Assembly: GCF_003853645.1 (NCBI RefSeq)
Contig: NZ_QTPO01000004.1
Coordinates: 62,001 to 126,000 of the forward strand
Origin: Burkholderia sp. Bp9143
GTDB taxonomy: Bacteria; Pseudomonadota; Gammaproteobacteria; Burkholderiales; Burkholderiaceae
Length of the DNA stretch: 64,000 bases
Direction: 5' to 3'
Of the stretch, positions 9,140 to 17,257 are shown piece by piece (position 1 is the first letter of the stretch; each line of letters opens with the position of its first letter). Made by a program: the position numbers and the translations under genes. Under the pieces are notes generated by a model that was not told the origin of the DNA, searched no databases, and was given only the letters and a program-made list of their open reading frames with translations.

Positions 9140-10444
9140 TTAGCGTGCGACGTCGATCTCGACGCGCCGGTTTTGTGCGCGCCCCTGCGCGGTGCGGTTG
9201 TCTCCGACCGGATCGGCATCGCCCTTGCCGACGGCTTCGAGACGCTTCGCCGCCACCCCAGCGGTTTGCAGCATCTGCATGACCTGGGTGGCGCGCTCTT
9301 CCGACAGCACCTGATTCGATGCGAAATGCCGGCTGCGAATCGGCACGTTGTCTGTGTAGCCGATGATCGTTACCTTGCCCGGCACCTTGACGATCTCTCC
9401 CGCGATCTTCGAAATCAGCGGATTCATCGATGCCTGAACCGAAGCGCCGCCGGGCTTGAACATCGCGTCGCCACGGAACGTGACGGCGCTGTGGCGGGCA
9501 TCCTCATCGACACTGACGGTGCCGGCAGCGATTTCGTCCTTGAGCAACTGTTTGAGGTGCAGTTGCTGTGGTGGCGCAGGTGGCGGTGTCATGCGGGCGA
9601 TGTCGGCAATCTGCTTCTGGACGTCCGCGCTGCGACTGAACAGTTCGTACTTGAACCATCCGAACAGTCCGAGCAGGATGACCGACAGGACGGTGACGGT
9701 GATCCATACCGGAAAATCGGTGAACGACAGGCGCTTGCCTGTCGCGGTCGATTGCCAGTGGGGCGATAGCGTCAGCGGCACAGGTTCGCGCTGCGACGTG
9801 ATCACGTTATAGAGCCGCTGACGAATCGCGTCGTGCTTGCGCTTGCCGTCGGTCACGCCTCGGTAGCGGCCTTCGAAACCGAGACTGAGAATCCGGTAGA
9901 TCACTTCCAGCAGGTCACGATGCTCGTGAGGGTCTTCCAGCAAGCGGCCGATCAGCAGGTAGACCTTGTCGCCGCCCTTGAGGTCTCCGTGGAAAGTGGT
10001 CGCGAGTCCACCTTGGATCCATTCGATCGCCGACGAGCCTTCCTTGCCCCATGCGGTTTGCGCTACTGTTTCGTCGAGCGCCGTGCACAGGCAGTAACTC
10101 GCACCGATCATGTGATCGCGGCGAATATTGGTCTGTTCGCATAGCCTCTCGAACACACCGACTTCCTCTACGAGAAGCCTGCGCAACAACATGACCGCGT
10201 CTCCCGACTCAAACCTTTCCGGCATGTCAGCCTGCGCACGCAGCAACACACGCGATGCCTCGAGCAAAGGATTCGATGCGGTCTTGACCTTGGCCACGCG
10301 CTGCTCGAAAACTTCGGGAGGCGCAATATCCTGGCTGACGGGCGTATCCTCTTCCCGGTTCAGCGCGTCGTCCAACGTTTCTTCTCCGTCCGGGGAAGTG
10401 TGCACGGCACCAATCGGCACACTGGATTTCCTTGGTGTCGACAT
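9140..10444 (-). CDS. tssL: T6SS membrane-complex protein TssL (DotU) with OmpA domain
   Basis: A 434-residue protein. The DotU domain (about 45-215) contains NPLLEASRVLL and CTALDETV. A single transmembrane helix lies near 240-262, followed by a linker and a C-terminal OmpA/MotB-like domain (about 338-434) with GYTDNVPI and GRAQNRRVEI, the peptidoglycan-binding signature. With TssM and TssJ it forms the trans-envelope anchor for the baseplate. I chose the start beginning MSTPRKSS; it lies 2 bp after the PAAR gene stop, and a longer in-frame version would overlap that gene. It sits directly before tssM. It is homologous to the gene at 3770-4984 but divergent outside the motifs. Confidence 0.93.
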   Translation of the reverse strand: MSTPRKSSVPIGAVHTSPDGEETLDDALNREEDTPVSQDIAPPEVFEQRVAKVKTASNPLLEASRVLLRAQADMPERFESGDAVMLLRRLLVEEVGVFERLCEQTNIRRDHMIGASYCLCTALDETVAQTAWGKEGSSAIEWIQGGLATTFHGDLKGGDKVYLLIGRLLEDPHEHRDLLEVIYRILSLGFEGRYRGVTDGKRKHDAIRQRLYNVITSQREPVPLTLSPHWQSTATGKRLSFTDFPVWITVTVLSVILLGLFGWFKYELFSRSADVQKQIADIARMTPPPAPPQQLHLKQLLKDEIAAGTVSVDEDARHSAVTFRGDAMFKPGGASVQASMNPLISKIAGEIVKVPGKVTIIGYTDNVPIRSRHFASNQVLSEERATQVMQMLQTAGVAAKRLEAVGKGDADPVGDNRTAQGRAQNRRVEIDVAR

Positions 10445-10446
10445 AG

Positions 10447-10728
10447 CTAGCGCCCCACCTTGGCCGTCGAAGCGGCAATCAACCGGCAGCCGCATTCGGT
10501 GCGGTGGCCGTGCAATGCCACGTAACGCCCGCCGACGCTAAGCGTCGGATGGGCTTCGATAATCTTGTTGATGCCGTGCGGACGTCCGTCCGGATAGGTT
10601 TCCGGACAATCGACAAGATCGTGCAGGCGGGCTATTTTCTTGCCGCCGATTTTGTGGGTATCCGAGCCGGTAATGATCCGGCCGCCATGGTCGGTTGTAT
10701 CCCCGACGACTGCGATGCTCGTTGACAT
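10447..10728 (-). CDS. PAAR-domain T6SS spike-tip protein
   Basis: A 93-residue single-domain protein of the PAAR family, with the N-terminal GDTTDHGGRIITGS and later SVGGRYVALHGHRTECGC segments, including His and Cys residues of the metal-binding tip. PAAR proteins cap the VgrG trimer and sharpen the puncturing device. There is no C-terminal toxin extension, so effectors are likely recruited through VgrG and the adaptor instead. It lies 27 bp after the lipase effector gene and 2 bp before tssL, within the operon. Confidence 0.92.
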   Translation of the reverse strand: MSTSIAVVGDTTDHGGRIITGSDTHKIGGKKIARLHDLVDCPETYPDGRPHGINKIIEAHPTLSVGGRYVALHGHRTECGCRLIAASTAKVGR

Positions 10729-10755
10729 GGTGCTATTCGTAGGCTGGCGCGCTTA

Positions 10756-13131
10756 CTAGCGCGGAAGATTGCTGAAGTCGAATTTCACCGGGGGCGGCAA
10801 AGTCCTCGACCGCTCGACAACGAACTTGCCGCGATCCGTCGCCGCTTTCTGCTCTAGCGATGCGGCGACGGCCGTGGCTTGATCCGTAAGACCGAGGTTA
10901 CGGACACGCCTGTCATTGCCGACAAAGAACGTGCGCGCCCATCCATAGCCACCTGGTGAGTATTCGTGAAAATACGGGACTCGAAACCAGGCGCGGCTGT
11001 CGTGTACGTAATCGTCCATTAGGCGCACGACGGCTGGCGAGAGCTTCCGCACTGCTTCGTCTGACGTGTGCTCAAGTAGAAACGGCAACATCTGCGTTTC
11101 CGGAGCCAGCACGAAGTCCAGGACCGGCTGGTAGGCGGCGACAGCGCCAAGGAGTTGGATGGCGAGATCACGATCGCCCAACCAAACGGTGTTCGAACCT
11201 TGTCGTCGGTGAGAACCCGCGTCCTTTCGATCGACGGTCAAATAGTAGGCGTTGGGGTTCTGTGAAATGAAAATCTCTGCCGAGAAGAGCCCGCTCCCCA
11301 TCTTGACTGCTTTCGCAGGCGCCTGCGACCAGTACACCTGCAAGCGCGTTCGCTGATCGGGGCGCAAATATGCCAACAGGAGACGAAATTCCTCGGCCGC
11401 CTCGAGAAGGTCCGTCTTGTCATTGGTGGTGATGTCCGTCGCCCCCTCTCCAGGTCGACTTTCCTTTCCGTTATCTGCGGCGGCCTCAAGTATCTCCTTG
11501 TCCTTCTTCTTGATTTGCTCGGCAAGTTGAGCGGCTCGTTTTCTAAACGCATTCGACTCGACCGGGTTCCGGATCGTTCCAAGCGCCGCGGCCTCAAGCG
11601 TGTTCTTCCGAATTTCAAGTTCGCGCTTTTCACGCTTCAGCCCGTCAAGCCGAGCTGATGATCCCTTTTGCTCGATGCGCTTTTCCAGTCCGTACGGGGT
11701 GACATGGTCCTCCCGCGCACGGCGGAAGAATTCCTGCGACGTAATGTACGTGTGAGAATTGCCTACATCCGCGCGCAGTGTCCTCCACGCGAGAGATTGC
11801 CCCATGCCAATACGCAACGCTGTTTCAACGCTGTCGAGCGGCTTCTGATTGACGGTTGACAGCCAGTCGTTAAAGGCTTGGACGACTGCTGAAGAAATCC
11901 GAAAATCCTGCCCGACAACCTTCGGAAGCGGATTTTTATCATTTCTTGTCAACAGCGGCACCCCAGCCTTCAGCGCCTCAATGTACATATTGTGCAAGGC
12001 AATCTGACTGAGCTTACTACCCTCTCCCGCTCTCGATTTACCCTGGTCGCCGACAGGATAACCACCGCCGACGTCAGAATGCACTCCGGGGTAGGCAATC
12101 TCGATCCTCCGGGGTTCGCCTATCGGATATACCTGCCGCTCCCGAATAGAATCGAGCGGGAAACTCATCCGCTGTTCGTGGATTGAGAAGAAGTGCACAC
12201 ATTTCTTGACCGATACGGGAACGTTGAGTGCCCCTCTTGATGTCCACGCCCAATGCCCATCTAGTTCTGCTCGATCGATCGCCGCAGTAGCGGTATCGGG
12301 TATGCCAACCGATGCGACTGTGTCGAAGATCCCCAGGAAATTGACTTCGTACGGAATCGCACCGGCAATCATTCCACCCGGTGCCCACGAGTTGATGAGA
12401 CGATTCACGAACACCCGTGCGCCGGCGGCTCCGCGAGAAAATCCAAAAACGTTAACCCACACCTTCTTAATCGACCGGTTGAGCTGCCCGCCCGGGCTGC
12501 TGTGCTTCCTTTGAAGCGCCGACAGCTCCCCATGTATTCGCTCAAGCTTCGATCGAACCTTGTATCCGTAGTAAAACATAGGACTACTTGCCGCCGCTCC
12601 TGCAACGCGGCTGGTCTTAGCAATGTTAGCGACGGCTGAAGCCAGAGTTCCGTTGGACGCGATGACCTCATCGTCGATCAGCGTGCACACCCCCCGTGCT
12701 TCGGTGTTATCCATCAGCGCGCTACCTGTCATTGCTTGATGCAGCGCGTTCAGCAAGCGGGTGTATCCCCACGCCACGCGCATGCCGAAACCAGCAGCGA
12801 ATGCCTTACCCTTCGCCGTGAATTCTGTCTCACCGATTTCACGAAATGGAGTACCAACACCGGGCACGTAGAACCGGTACTCCCCATCCGCGTAGTTGTA
12901 ACTACATGCGTTGAATAACCTTGCGACGTTGCTATGCGTGGGCCTCTCCGCGCTCTTTATGTCCTCTTCCAGATTGTTATTCGTGCCGTCAAAGAACAAA
13001 TTGACATGTAGTGTCTGTGGGCAACCTGGCGTTTCCCCAGCCAAGGCACTCTTGCCCATTGATCGGGCAGCCGCCCCTTCGGACAAACGTCCTCGCGCGT
13101 CGAATGGTTCTGGCCAACGGATTTCACTCAT
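10756..13131 (-). CDS. Tle1-like T6SS lipase effector (DUF2235 alpha/beta hydrolase)
   Basis: A 791-residue protein with the DUF2235 signature: HVNLFFDGTNNN near residue 45, a nucleophile elbow GFSRGAAG with Ser near 229, and HSDVGGGYP near 353 with a candidate catalytic Asp. There is no signal peptide, as expected for a T6SS cargo. A charged coiled stretch around 480-560 separates the catalytic part from a C-terminal region. Start MSEIRWPEPF is preceded by GAGGAG at good spacing; a start five codons upstream is less likely. Neighbours are PAAR downstream, and a DUF3304 lipoprotein, a DUF4123 adaptor and VgrG upstream. This is the usual layout of a lipase effector module, with the lipoprotein as likely immunity factor. 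Lipid substrate is inferred. Confidence 0.85.
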   Translation of the reverse strand: MSEIRWPEPFDARGRLSEGAAARSMGKSALAGETPGCPQTLHVNLFFDGTNNNLEEDIKSAERPTHSNVARLFNACSYNYADGEYRFYVPGVGTPFREIGETEFTAKGKAFAAGFGMRVAWGYTRLLNALHQAMTGSALMDNTEARGVCTLIDDEVIASNGTLASAVANIAKTSRVAGAAASSPMFYYGYKVRSKLERIHGELSALQRKHSSPGGQLNRSIKKVWVNVFGFSRGAAGARVFVNRLINSWAPGGMIAGAIPYEVNFLGIFDTVASVGIPDTATAAIDRAELDGHWAWTSRGALNVPVSVKKCVHFFSIHEQRMSFPLDSIRERQVYPIGEPRRIEIAYPGVHSDVGGGYPVGDQGKSRAGEGSKLSQIALHNMYIEALKAGVPLLTRNDKNPLPKVVGQDFRISSAVVQAFNDWLSTVNQKPLDSVETALRIGMGQSLAWRTLRADVGNSHTYITSQEFFRRAREDHVTPYGLEKRIEQKGSSARLDGLKREKRELEIRKNTLEAAALGTIRNPVESNAFRKRAAQLAEQIKKKDKEILEAAADNGKESRPGEGATDITTNDKTDLLEAAEEFRLLLAYLRPDQRTRLQVYWSQAPAKAVKMGSGLFSAEIFISQNPNAYYLTVDRKDAGSHRRQGSNTVWLGDRDLAIQLLGAVAAYQPVLDFVLAPETQMLPFLLEHTSDEAVRKLSPAVVRLMDDYVHDSRAWFRVPYFHEYSPGGYGWARTFFVGNDRRVRNLGLTDQATAVAASLEQKAATDRGKFVVERSRTLPPPVKFDFSNLPR

Positions 13132-13142
13132 CGCACTTCTCC

Positions 13143-13670
13143 TCACTTCTGGTTCAATTCCGGATCCAGCACGCCTTGCACGATGTAGGGATCCCGTTCA
13201 GCTGGTTTAACTGGCATCGGTGGTTTATCCTGAATTTCAACGCGAATACGATCGCCCGGAAGAAAATGCACCCAAAAGCCATAGGTCCGCGGCCCATACG
13301 GCGGAACTTCCGTGGTCGCCGTGTACCATTGATCACCGCTTCGATCGTCGTCGTAGGGATGCGTGTCACGTCGCCACTTGACCACGAGCTTCATGCCAGA
13401 TCGCCATTTGGAAGGAATACTGATGCAACACATTCCCCCGCCACCACCAGAGCGAGACTCGCCATGCCGTTTCGGAAAAATGTTTGGCCCTCCCGCCCAA
13501 AGATCTTGGCCTTCATTCCCGACTCGGAAACCTGCAATGTAGTAGTCGGTATAGTTGTAGCCGCTCACATCTGACGGATCACTCTCGTCCGCATCCGAGC
13601 AACCCGCCAGTGTCAACAACAACCCAACGACGAATAGCGCGGCGAAACGCTTCCAGATAGACACGATCAT
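13143..13670 (-). CDS. DUF3304-type lipoprotein, likely immunity protein of the lipase effector
   Basis: This is the expected independent gene inside the fused frame: 175 residues from an ATG at 13670. It begins MIVSIWKRF, has a hydrophobic core and a lipobox LTLAGC with the acylated Cys at residue 24, then a globular domain rich in Trp, Tyr and Gly. Outer-membrane or periplasmic lipoproteins directly upstream of Tle-type lipases commonly neutralise them in the periplasm; DUF3304 proteins occur in this position in Burkholderia. The stop lies 11 bp before the lipase start. Immunity function is inferred from type and context. Confidence 0.7.
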   Translation of the reverse strand: MIVSIWKRFAALFVVGLLLTLAGCSDADESDPSDVSGYNYTDYYIAGFRVGNEGQDLWAGGPNIFPKRHGESRSGGGGGMCCISIPSKWRSGMKLVVKWRRDTHPYDDDRSGDQWYTATTEVPPYGPRTYGFWVHFLPGDRIRVEIQDKPPMPVKPAERDPYIVQGVLDPELNQK

Positions 13671-14549
13671 TCCGCCCCCCCCCGGTTCTTGAAGTGCCGT
13701 CTTGTTCTCGAGGCTACGCATCAACTCCCGCCAGACATAGGCCGGAACCATTTCGAACGATTGCACTAACGGAGCCCCGCTGGCGACACTCGACCGAACC
13801 GCCAATCGAATTTCATCGTGGCGCTCGAAGGACTCTCCATACTGGTACGAGGCCACACAGAACGCGTGGCGGTCCGCGCGTGAAGTCAGCCCCCACTCAC
13901 CTGCACGGTTATAGCGTCGAAGGAAATCCTGGAATCTCTTTGCATACGACTGGTTCCCATCGATCAATCCAAGATCGCTCAACTCGCTCATGAGCGCATG
14001 AGGTTCATCATGCCGTTCCAACTCATCGAGTTGCTGTTGCCTAAAGGACAGGGGAAACTCTCCCGCATCTGCGGCCGACGTACGCACGTCGATTCCAACG
14101 TGTTGCCACTCCGAGCGGCCTCCCCGGTACATCCACATCGTCAACGGACGAGTTAGTTCGGCCTGTGCCGCTTTCCCCCATACTTCCAGAATCGACGGAA
14201 GCGAACGCGGGTCGAACCAACGGATCAGTGCCTGCATCCCTTCGCCGATGTCGACAAATAGAAAACGCTTTAGGTGCAGCTTGAGCTCATCAATACTCAA
14301 CGCGCTACGCACCACCGTGAAGCACGGTCGATACCGGTCCATCTCATCGATTTGGCGAACCCATTCACTCTTTGCATCGTCGATCTCGAAGAGGATCGGG
14401 GCAGCGTTTCCGGCTTCCTCCTCCGGTAGCCCTTCAAATAGCGATCGCACTTCTGGCGAGAATTCGAGCACCCATGTAGCCATCGATTCCGGATACTGAG
14501 CACCATCAACCAGACCGTAAAGTTTTGCGTTGCCGTCTACTATTGTCAT
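13143..14549 (-). CDS. DUF4123 T6SS adaptor fused in frame to DUF3304 lipoprotein by a G9 run
   Basis: One 468-codon frame joins two unrelated parts. Residues 1 to about 293 are a DUF4123 protein, the adaptor/chaperone class encoded next to VgrG that loads effectors on the spike. Residues 294-468 are a complete lipoprotein with its own start, signal peptide and lipobox, as in DUF3304 proteins. The joint is a run of nine G (13675-13683 on the plus strand). Removing one G makes the adaptor end in a TGA overlapping the lipoprotein ATG, the ATGA coupling used elsewhere in this window. The fusion is therefore probably a homopolymer slip, either real (phase-variable) or a sequencing error. A signal peptide in mid-protein would make no biological sense. 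The frame lies 10 bp after vgrG. Confidence 0.8.
   Translation of the reverse strand: MTIVDGNAKLYGLVDGAQYPESMATWVLEFSPEVRSLFEGLPEEEAGNAAPILFEIDDAKSEWVRQIDEMDRYRPCFTVVRSALSIDELKLHLKRFLFVDIGEGMQALIRWFDPRSLPSILEVWGKAAQAELTRPLTMWMYRGGRSEWQHVGIDVRTSAADAGEFPLSFRQQQLDELERHDEPHALMSELSDLGLIDGNQSYAKRFQDFLRRYNRAGEWGLTSRADRHAFCVASYQYGESFERHDEIRLAVRSSVASGAPLVQSFEMVPAYVWRELMRSLENKTALQEPGGGGMIVSIWKRFAALFVVGLLLTLAGCSDADESDPSDVSGYNYTDYYIAGFRVGNEGQDLWAGGPNIFPKRHGESRSGGGGGMCCISIPSKWRSGMKLVVKWRRDTHPYDDDRSGDQWYTATTEVPPYGPRTYGFWVHFLPGDRIRVEIQDKPPMPVKPAERDPYIVQGVLDPELNQK
13675..13683 (-). repeat. G9 homopolymer at the adaptor/lipoprotein junction
   Basis: Nine consecutive C on the plus strand (G in the message), five bases upstream of the lipoprotein ATG. 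With nine G the upstream frame continues into the lipoprotein. With eight it stops at a TGA overlapping that ATG. Confidence 0.9.
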
Positions 14550-14559
14550 GAAGCAAGTC

Positions 14560-17091
14560 TCAAAGCCGAGGAACAGCGGATGCGCCGCTCTTCGCGGCTT
14601 TCAGCAGGCACTCGATACACACCTTGGGAACGTGAAGCTCGACAGGCACCTCGTCTGGCTGCGGGAAATAGTGGTTCGCGGCGTGCGCAAGCCAGGCACC
14701 GCTGGTGCCACTCTTGATACTTCCCTGTTCAAGCTCGAGATAGCTGCCGCCCCCGTTCAACACCAGCTTCTTCTTCGCGCTGATATGAATCGTGTCGCTG
14801 GTCACGTTGACTTCAAGCAGGGCGAGCAGATTGATCGCCTTCTTAAGCGCGTGAATGTCAATGTCCCCGTCTGCCGCGACGGATTTCATGCCGCCACGCG
14901 CAGCAAACTGGCGCAGCGTATCCTGTGCGCTGATGAGGACACTGCCGTTCGCCGACGCCGCGATGTGCTCCCCGCTCGTCAGCGCGACGTGCTGACCACT
15001 CGCGATATGCGTTGTCGCTGGCGTCGTGGTCTGGATACCGGCAGCGCCCGCGATAACGACATGCGGCGCGCCGAATTCAAAAAAACCATCGGCGGCGGCG
15101 CCTTGCGATCCGCCTATCGCAGCGTTCTGTTTGGCGAGAGTCTTGGCGACTTCCTCCTGATGACTGTTCGCGTCCTGAGCCGTCGCCTGCTGCGCCAGTT
15201 GCGCGATCATCGTCTGCCAACGCTCGGCCTCTTCGAGTCGGGCGGTCGTTTCACCCATGTCGGTCACATGGGCCTGCGCGTTTTGCCGAACTTCAGTCGT
15301 GAGCAGCATGCCCTGCCCGGCACGAAATACGCCATGACCATCCGTGCGCAATTCAGCCCCGCGACCGCGCTCATCCTGCCGCCCCGCATTCCCGGCAATG
15401 CGCGTGATATACCCGAGATTCAACTGCGAGGCGCCTTCGTCACTCGACAGATGCGCTTGGATTTTTCCGTTCGTATCGTCGAAGGCGAGCGTATTCGCCC
15501 GACGACCGCCGACCTCCCGGCTGCGATAGCCGGCCAGCGTCTGGTTTTCCGGCAATGCGAACGGCGGCATGTTGAACGCATTGGTCGCACTACCTACGAT
15601 GATCGGCAAGTCCGGATCGCCGTTGACGAAAGCGACTTCGACCTCATGCCCACGGCGCGGCAGAAAGATTCCGCCGAATTGATCGCCATGCCACGCACCG
15701 GCCACGCGCACCCAGCAACTTGAACGCTCGTCGTTATTGCCAAGCCGGTCCCAAAGAAACTGGAGCTTCACCCGGCCATATGCATCGGTCCAGATTTCCT
15801 GATTCTCCGGACACGTCACGACGGCATATTCGACGCCTTTCATACGTGGCTTTGCAATCGTACGCAGCAGCCGGAACGGTTCATTAGTCGGCTGCACCGT
15901 AAAATCCGCTTCGCAACGGTATCGCTGGCCGGATCCCGACGCTTCGCCAATCTCCTCGATCGTCAGCTTGCAGGCGATCACCACATACTCGCGATTCGCC
16001 GCATCCTGCGGATAATGCGACAGCACGAACGTCTGGCCGGTCACCACGCCACGCAGGTTGCCTGTGCCGTAGGCCCTCAGCCCCTGACAACGCCAAGCCT
16101 CCATCTGCACCAGCGTCAGGTACTCCGCTTCCGTGCGTGGCTCGTTGTGATCACCCGAGAGCCCAGCCGCGCCAGCTTGCGGCTGCGCGTAATCGCCCCA
16201 TGTGTAATGCTCCTGGTGGGCGAGCCCCGTGTCGCGAGGGTCTTCGTGCATCACCTTCAGGTCCGCACGCGGCAACGTATAGTCGTAGTCGACGCTCGTC
16301 ACCGCGCCCGTGGTCAGCGCATGCGAGACCGAGAAGTCCTGAATGTGTTCCTCGTCAAGCCGTCGACCGGTCGGCGGCTCGTAGCGAAGCGCGGCATAAG
16401 CGTCACCAAGCGGTTTGAGCGCACCCATCGAGTCGCATAGCACGAGCCGATGCTTGCCTTCGCTATGCTCGAAGAAGTAGTAGATTCCCCACTCTTCCCA
16501 TAGGCGCTGCAGGAACGTCCAGTCGCTTTCGAGGTGCTGGCGTTGAATGTCACGCTTGGGCCATGCCTTGTTCGGTCGCGGTGTCGTGAGACGCTTTTCG
16601 ACAGGGAACGGATAGGACGAGAGCACCGCATCGGTGATCTCGACCACGGACATATCCTGAAAGATTCGGCAGTCACAATTCTTGGTCGCATGCCAGAGCC
16701 ACGGCCGCAGCGTGAGTGCATACACGATCGAACGACCGTCTTCACGCACGATCATCGCATGGCTCACGATACCGGTGATCTCGCGTGCGCCCGCACCTAG
16801 ATTGGCCATTCCGGCGTTGCCGGCCAAGCCGGGAATGAAGCGGCCCTTGCCCTCGAGCTGAATCGATACGGTCACTTCCGTGCCGATCAGCGTGTCGAGT
16901 TTGACGTTCGCCGCGATGCTCTGCGAAAACCCGAGTGCATCCGGCGTTTTCAGTTCGAGCGTGTACTCGAACAGTTCTCCGATGGCTTCGCCGCCGATCA
17001 GCTTCACCGGAGTGAGGATCGACTGTCCACCGTACATCGGCAGCGCGGCGCCGGAAGCCGACAACGTCCGTGGTGCATCAAACAAAGCCAT
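14560..17091 (-). CDS. vgrG: T6SS spike protein VgrG (TssI)
   Basis: An 843-residue protein with the order typical of VgrG: a gp27-like N-terminal half (about 20-400), a gp5/OB-fold part around WTDAYGRVKLQFLWDR and PRRGHEVEVAFVNGDPD (about 430-510), and a C-terminal beta-helix DUF2345 region ending near residue 810. No extra enzymatic domain is evident past DUF2345; the last ~30 residues contain KVCIECL, a possible cargo-contact tail. VgrG trimers cap the Hcp tube and carry effectors. The ATG is preceded by GGAGATCCCGG. The next gene, the DUF4123 adaptor, starts 10 bp downstream, so the cargo is most likely the lipase at 10756-13131. Confidence 0.95.
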   Translation of the reverse strand: MALFDAPRTLSASGAALPMYGGQSILTPVKLIGGEAIGELFEYTLELKTPDALGFSQSIAANVKLDTLIGTEVTVSIQLEGKGRFIPGLAGNAGMANLGAGAREITGIVSHAMIVREDGRSIVYALTLRPWLWHATKNCDCRIFQDMSVVEITDAVLSSYPFPVEKRLTTPRPNKAWPKRDIQRQHLESDWTFLQRLWEEWGIYYFFEHSEGKHRLVLCDSMGALKPLGDAYAALRYEPPTGRRLDEEHIQDFSVSHALTTGAVTSVDYDYTLPRADLKVMHEDPRDTGLAHQEHYTWGDYAQPQAGAAGLSGDHNEPRTEAEYLTLVQMEAWRCQGLRAYGTGNLRGVVTGQTFVLSHYPQDAANREYVVIACKLTIEEIGEASGSGQRYRCEADFTVQPTNEPFRLLRTIAKPRMKGVEYAVVTCPENQEIWTDAYGRVKLQFLWDRLGNNDERSSCWVRVAGAWHGDQFGGIFLPRRGHEVEVAFVNGDPDLPIIVGSATNAFNMPPFALPENQTLAGYRSREVGGRRANTLAFDDTNGKIQAHLSSDEGASQLNLGYITRIAGNAGRQDERGRGAELRTDGHGVFRAGQGMLLTTEVRQNAQAHVTDMGETTARLEEAERWQTMIAQLAQQATAQDANSHQEEVAKTLAKQNAAIGGSQGAAADGFFEFGAPHVVIAGAAGIQTTTPATTHIASGQHVALTSGEHIAASANGSVLISAQDTLRQFAARGGMKSVAADGDIDIHALKKAINLLALLEVNVTSDTIHISAKKKLVLNGGGSYLELEQGSIKSGTSGAWLAHAANHYFPQPDEVPVELHVPKVCIECLLKAAKSGASAVPRL

Positions 17092-17257
17092 TCCGGGATC
17101 TCCGTTGAATCGATTGGATCATTGATCGTCTGTCATGTATTCGGCACGTGACGGATGCCCTACCTTACTTCCAACTATTCACGTGAAGACAACCCGACAA
17201 TATCGCCTGGAAGATTAAATAAGCGATCGTGACCGCGGCCTTCTTGAACATATTTCA

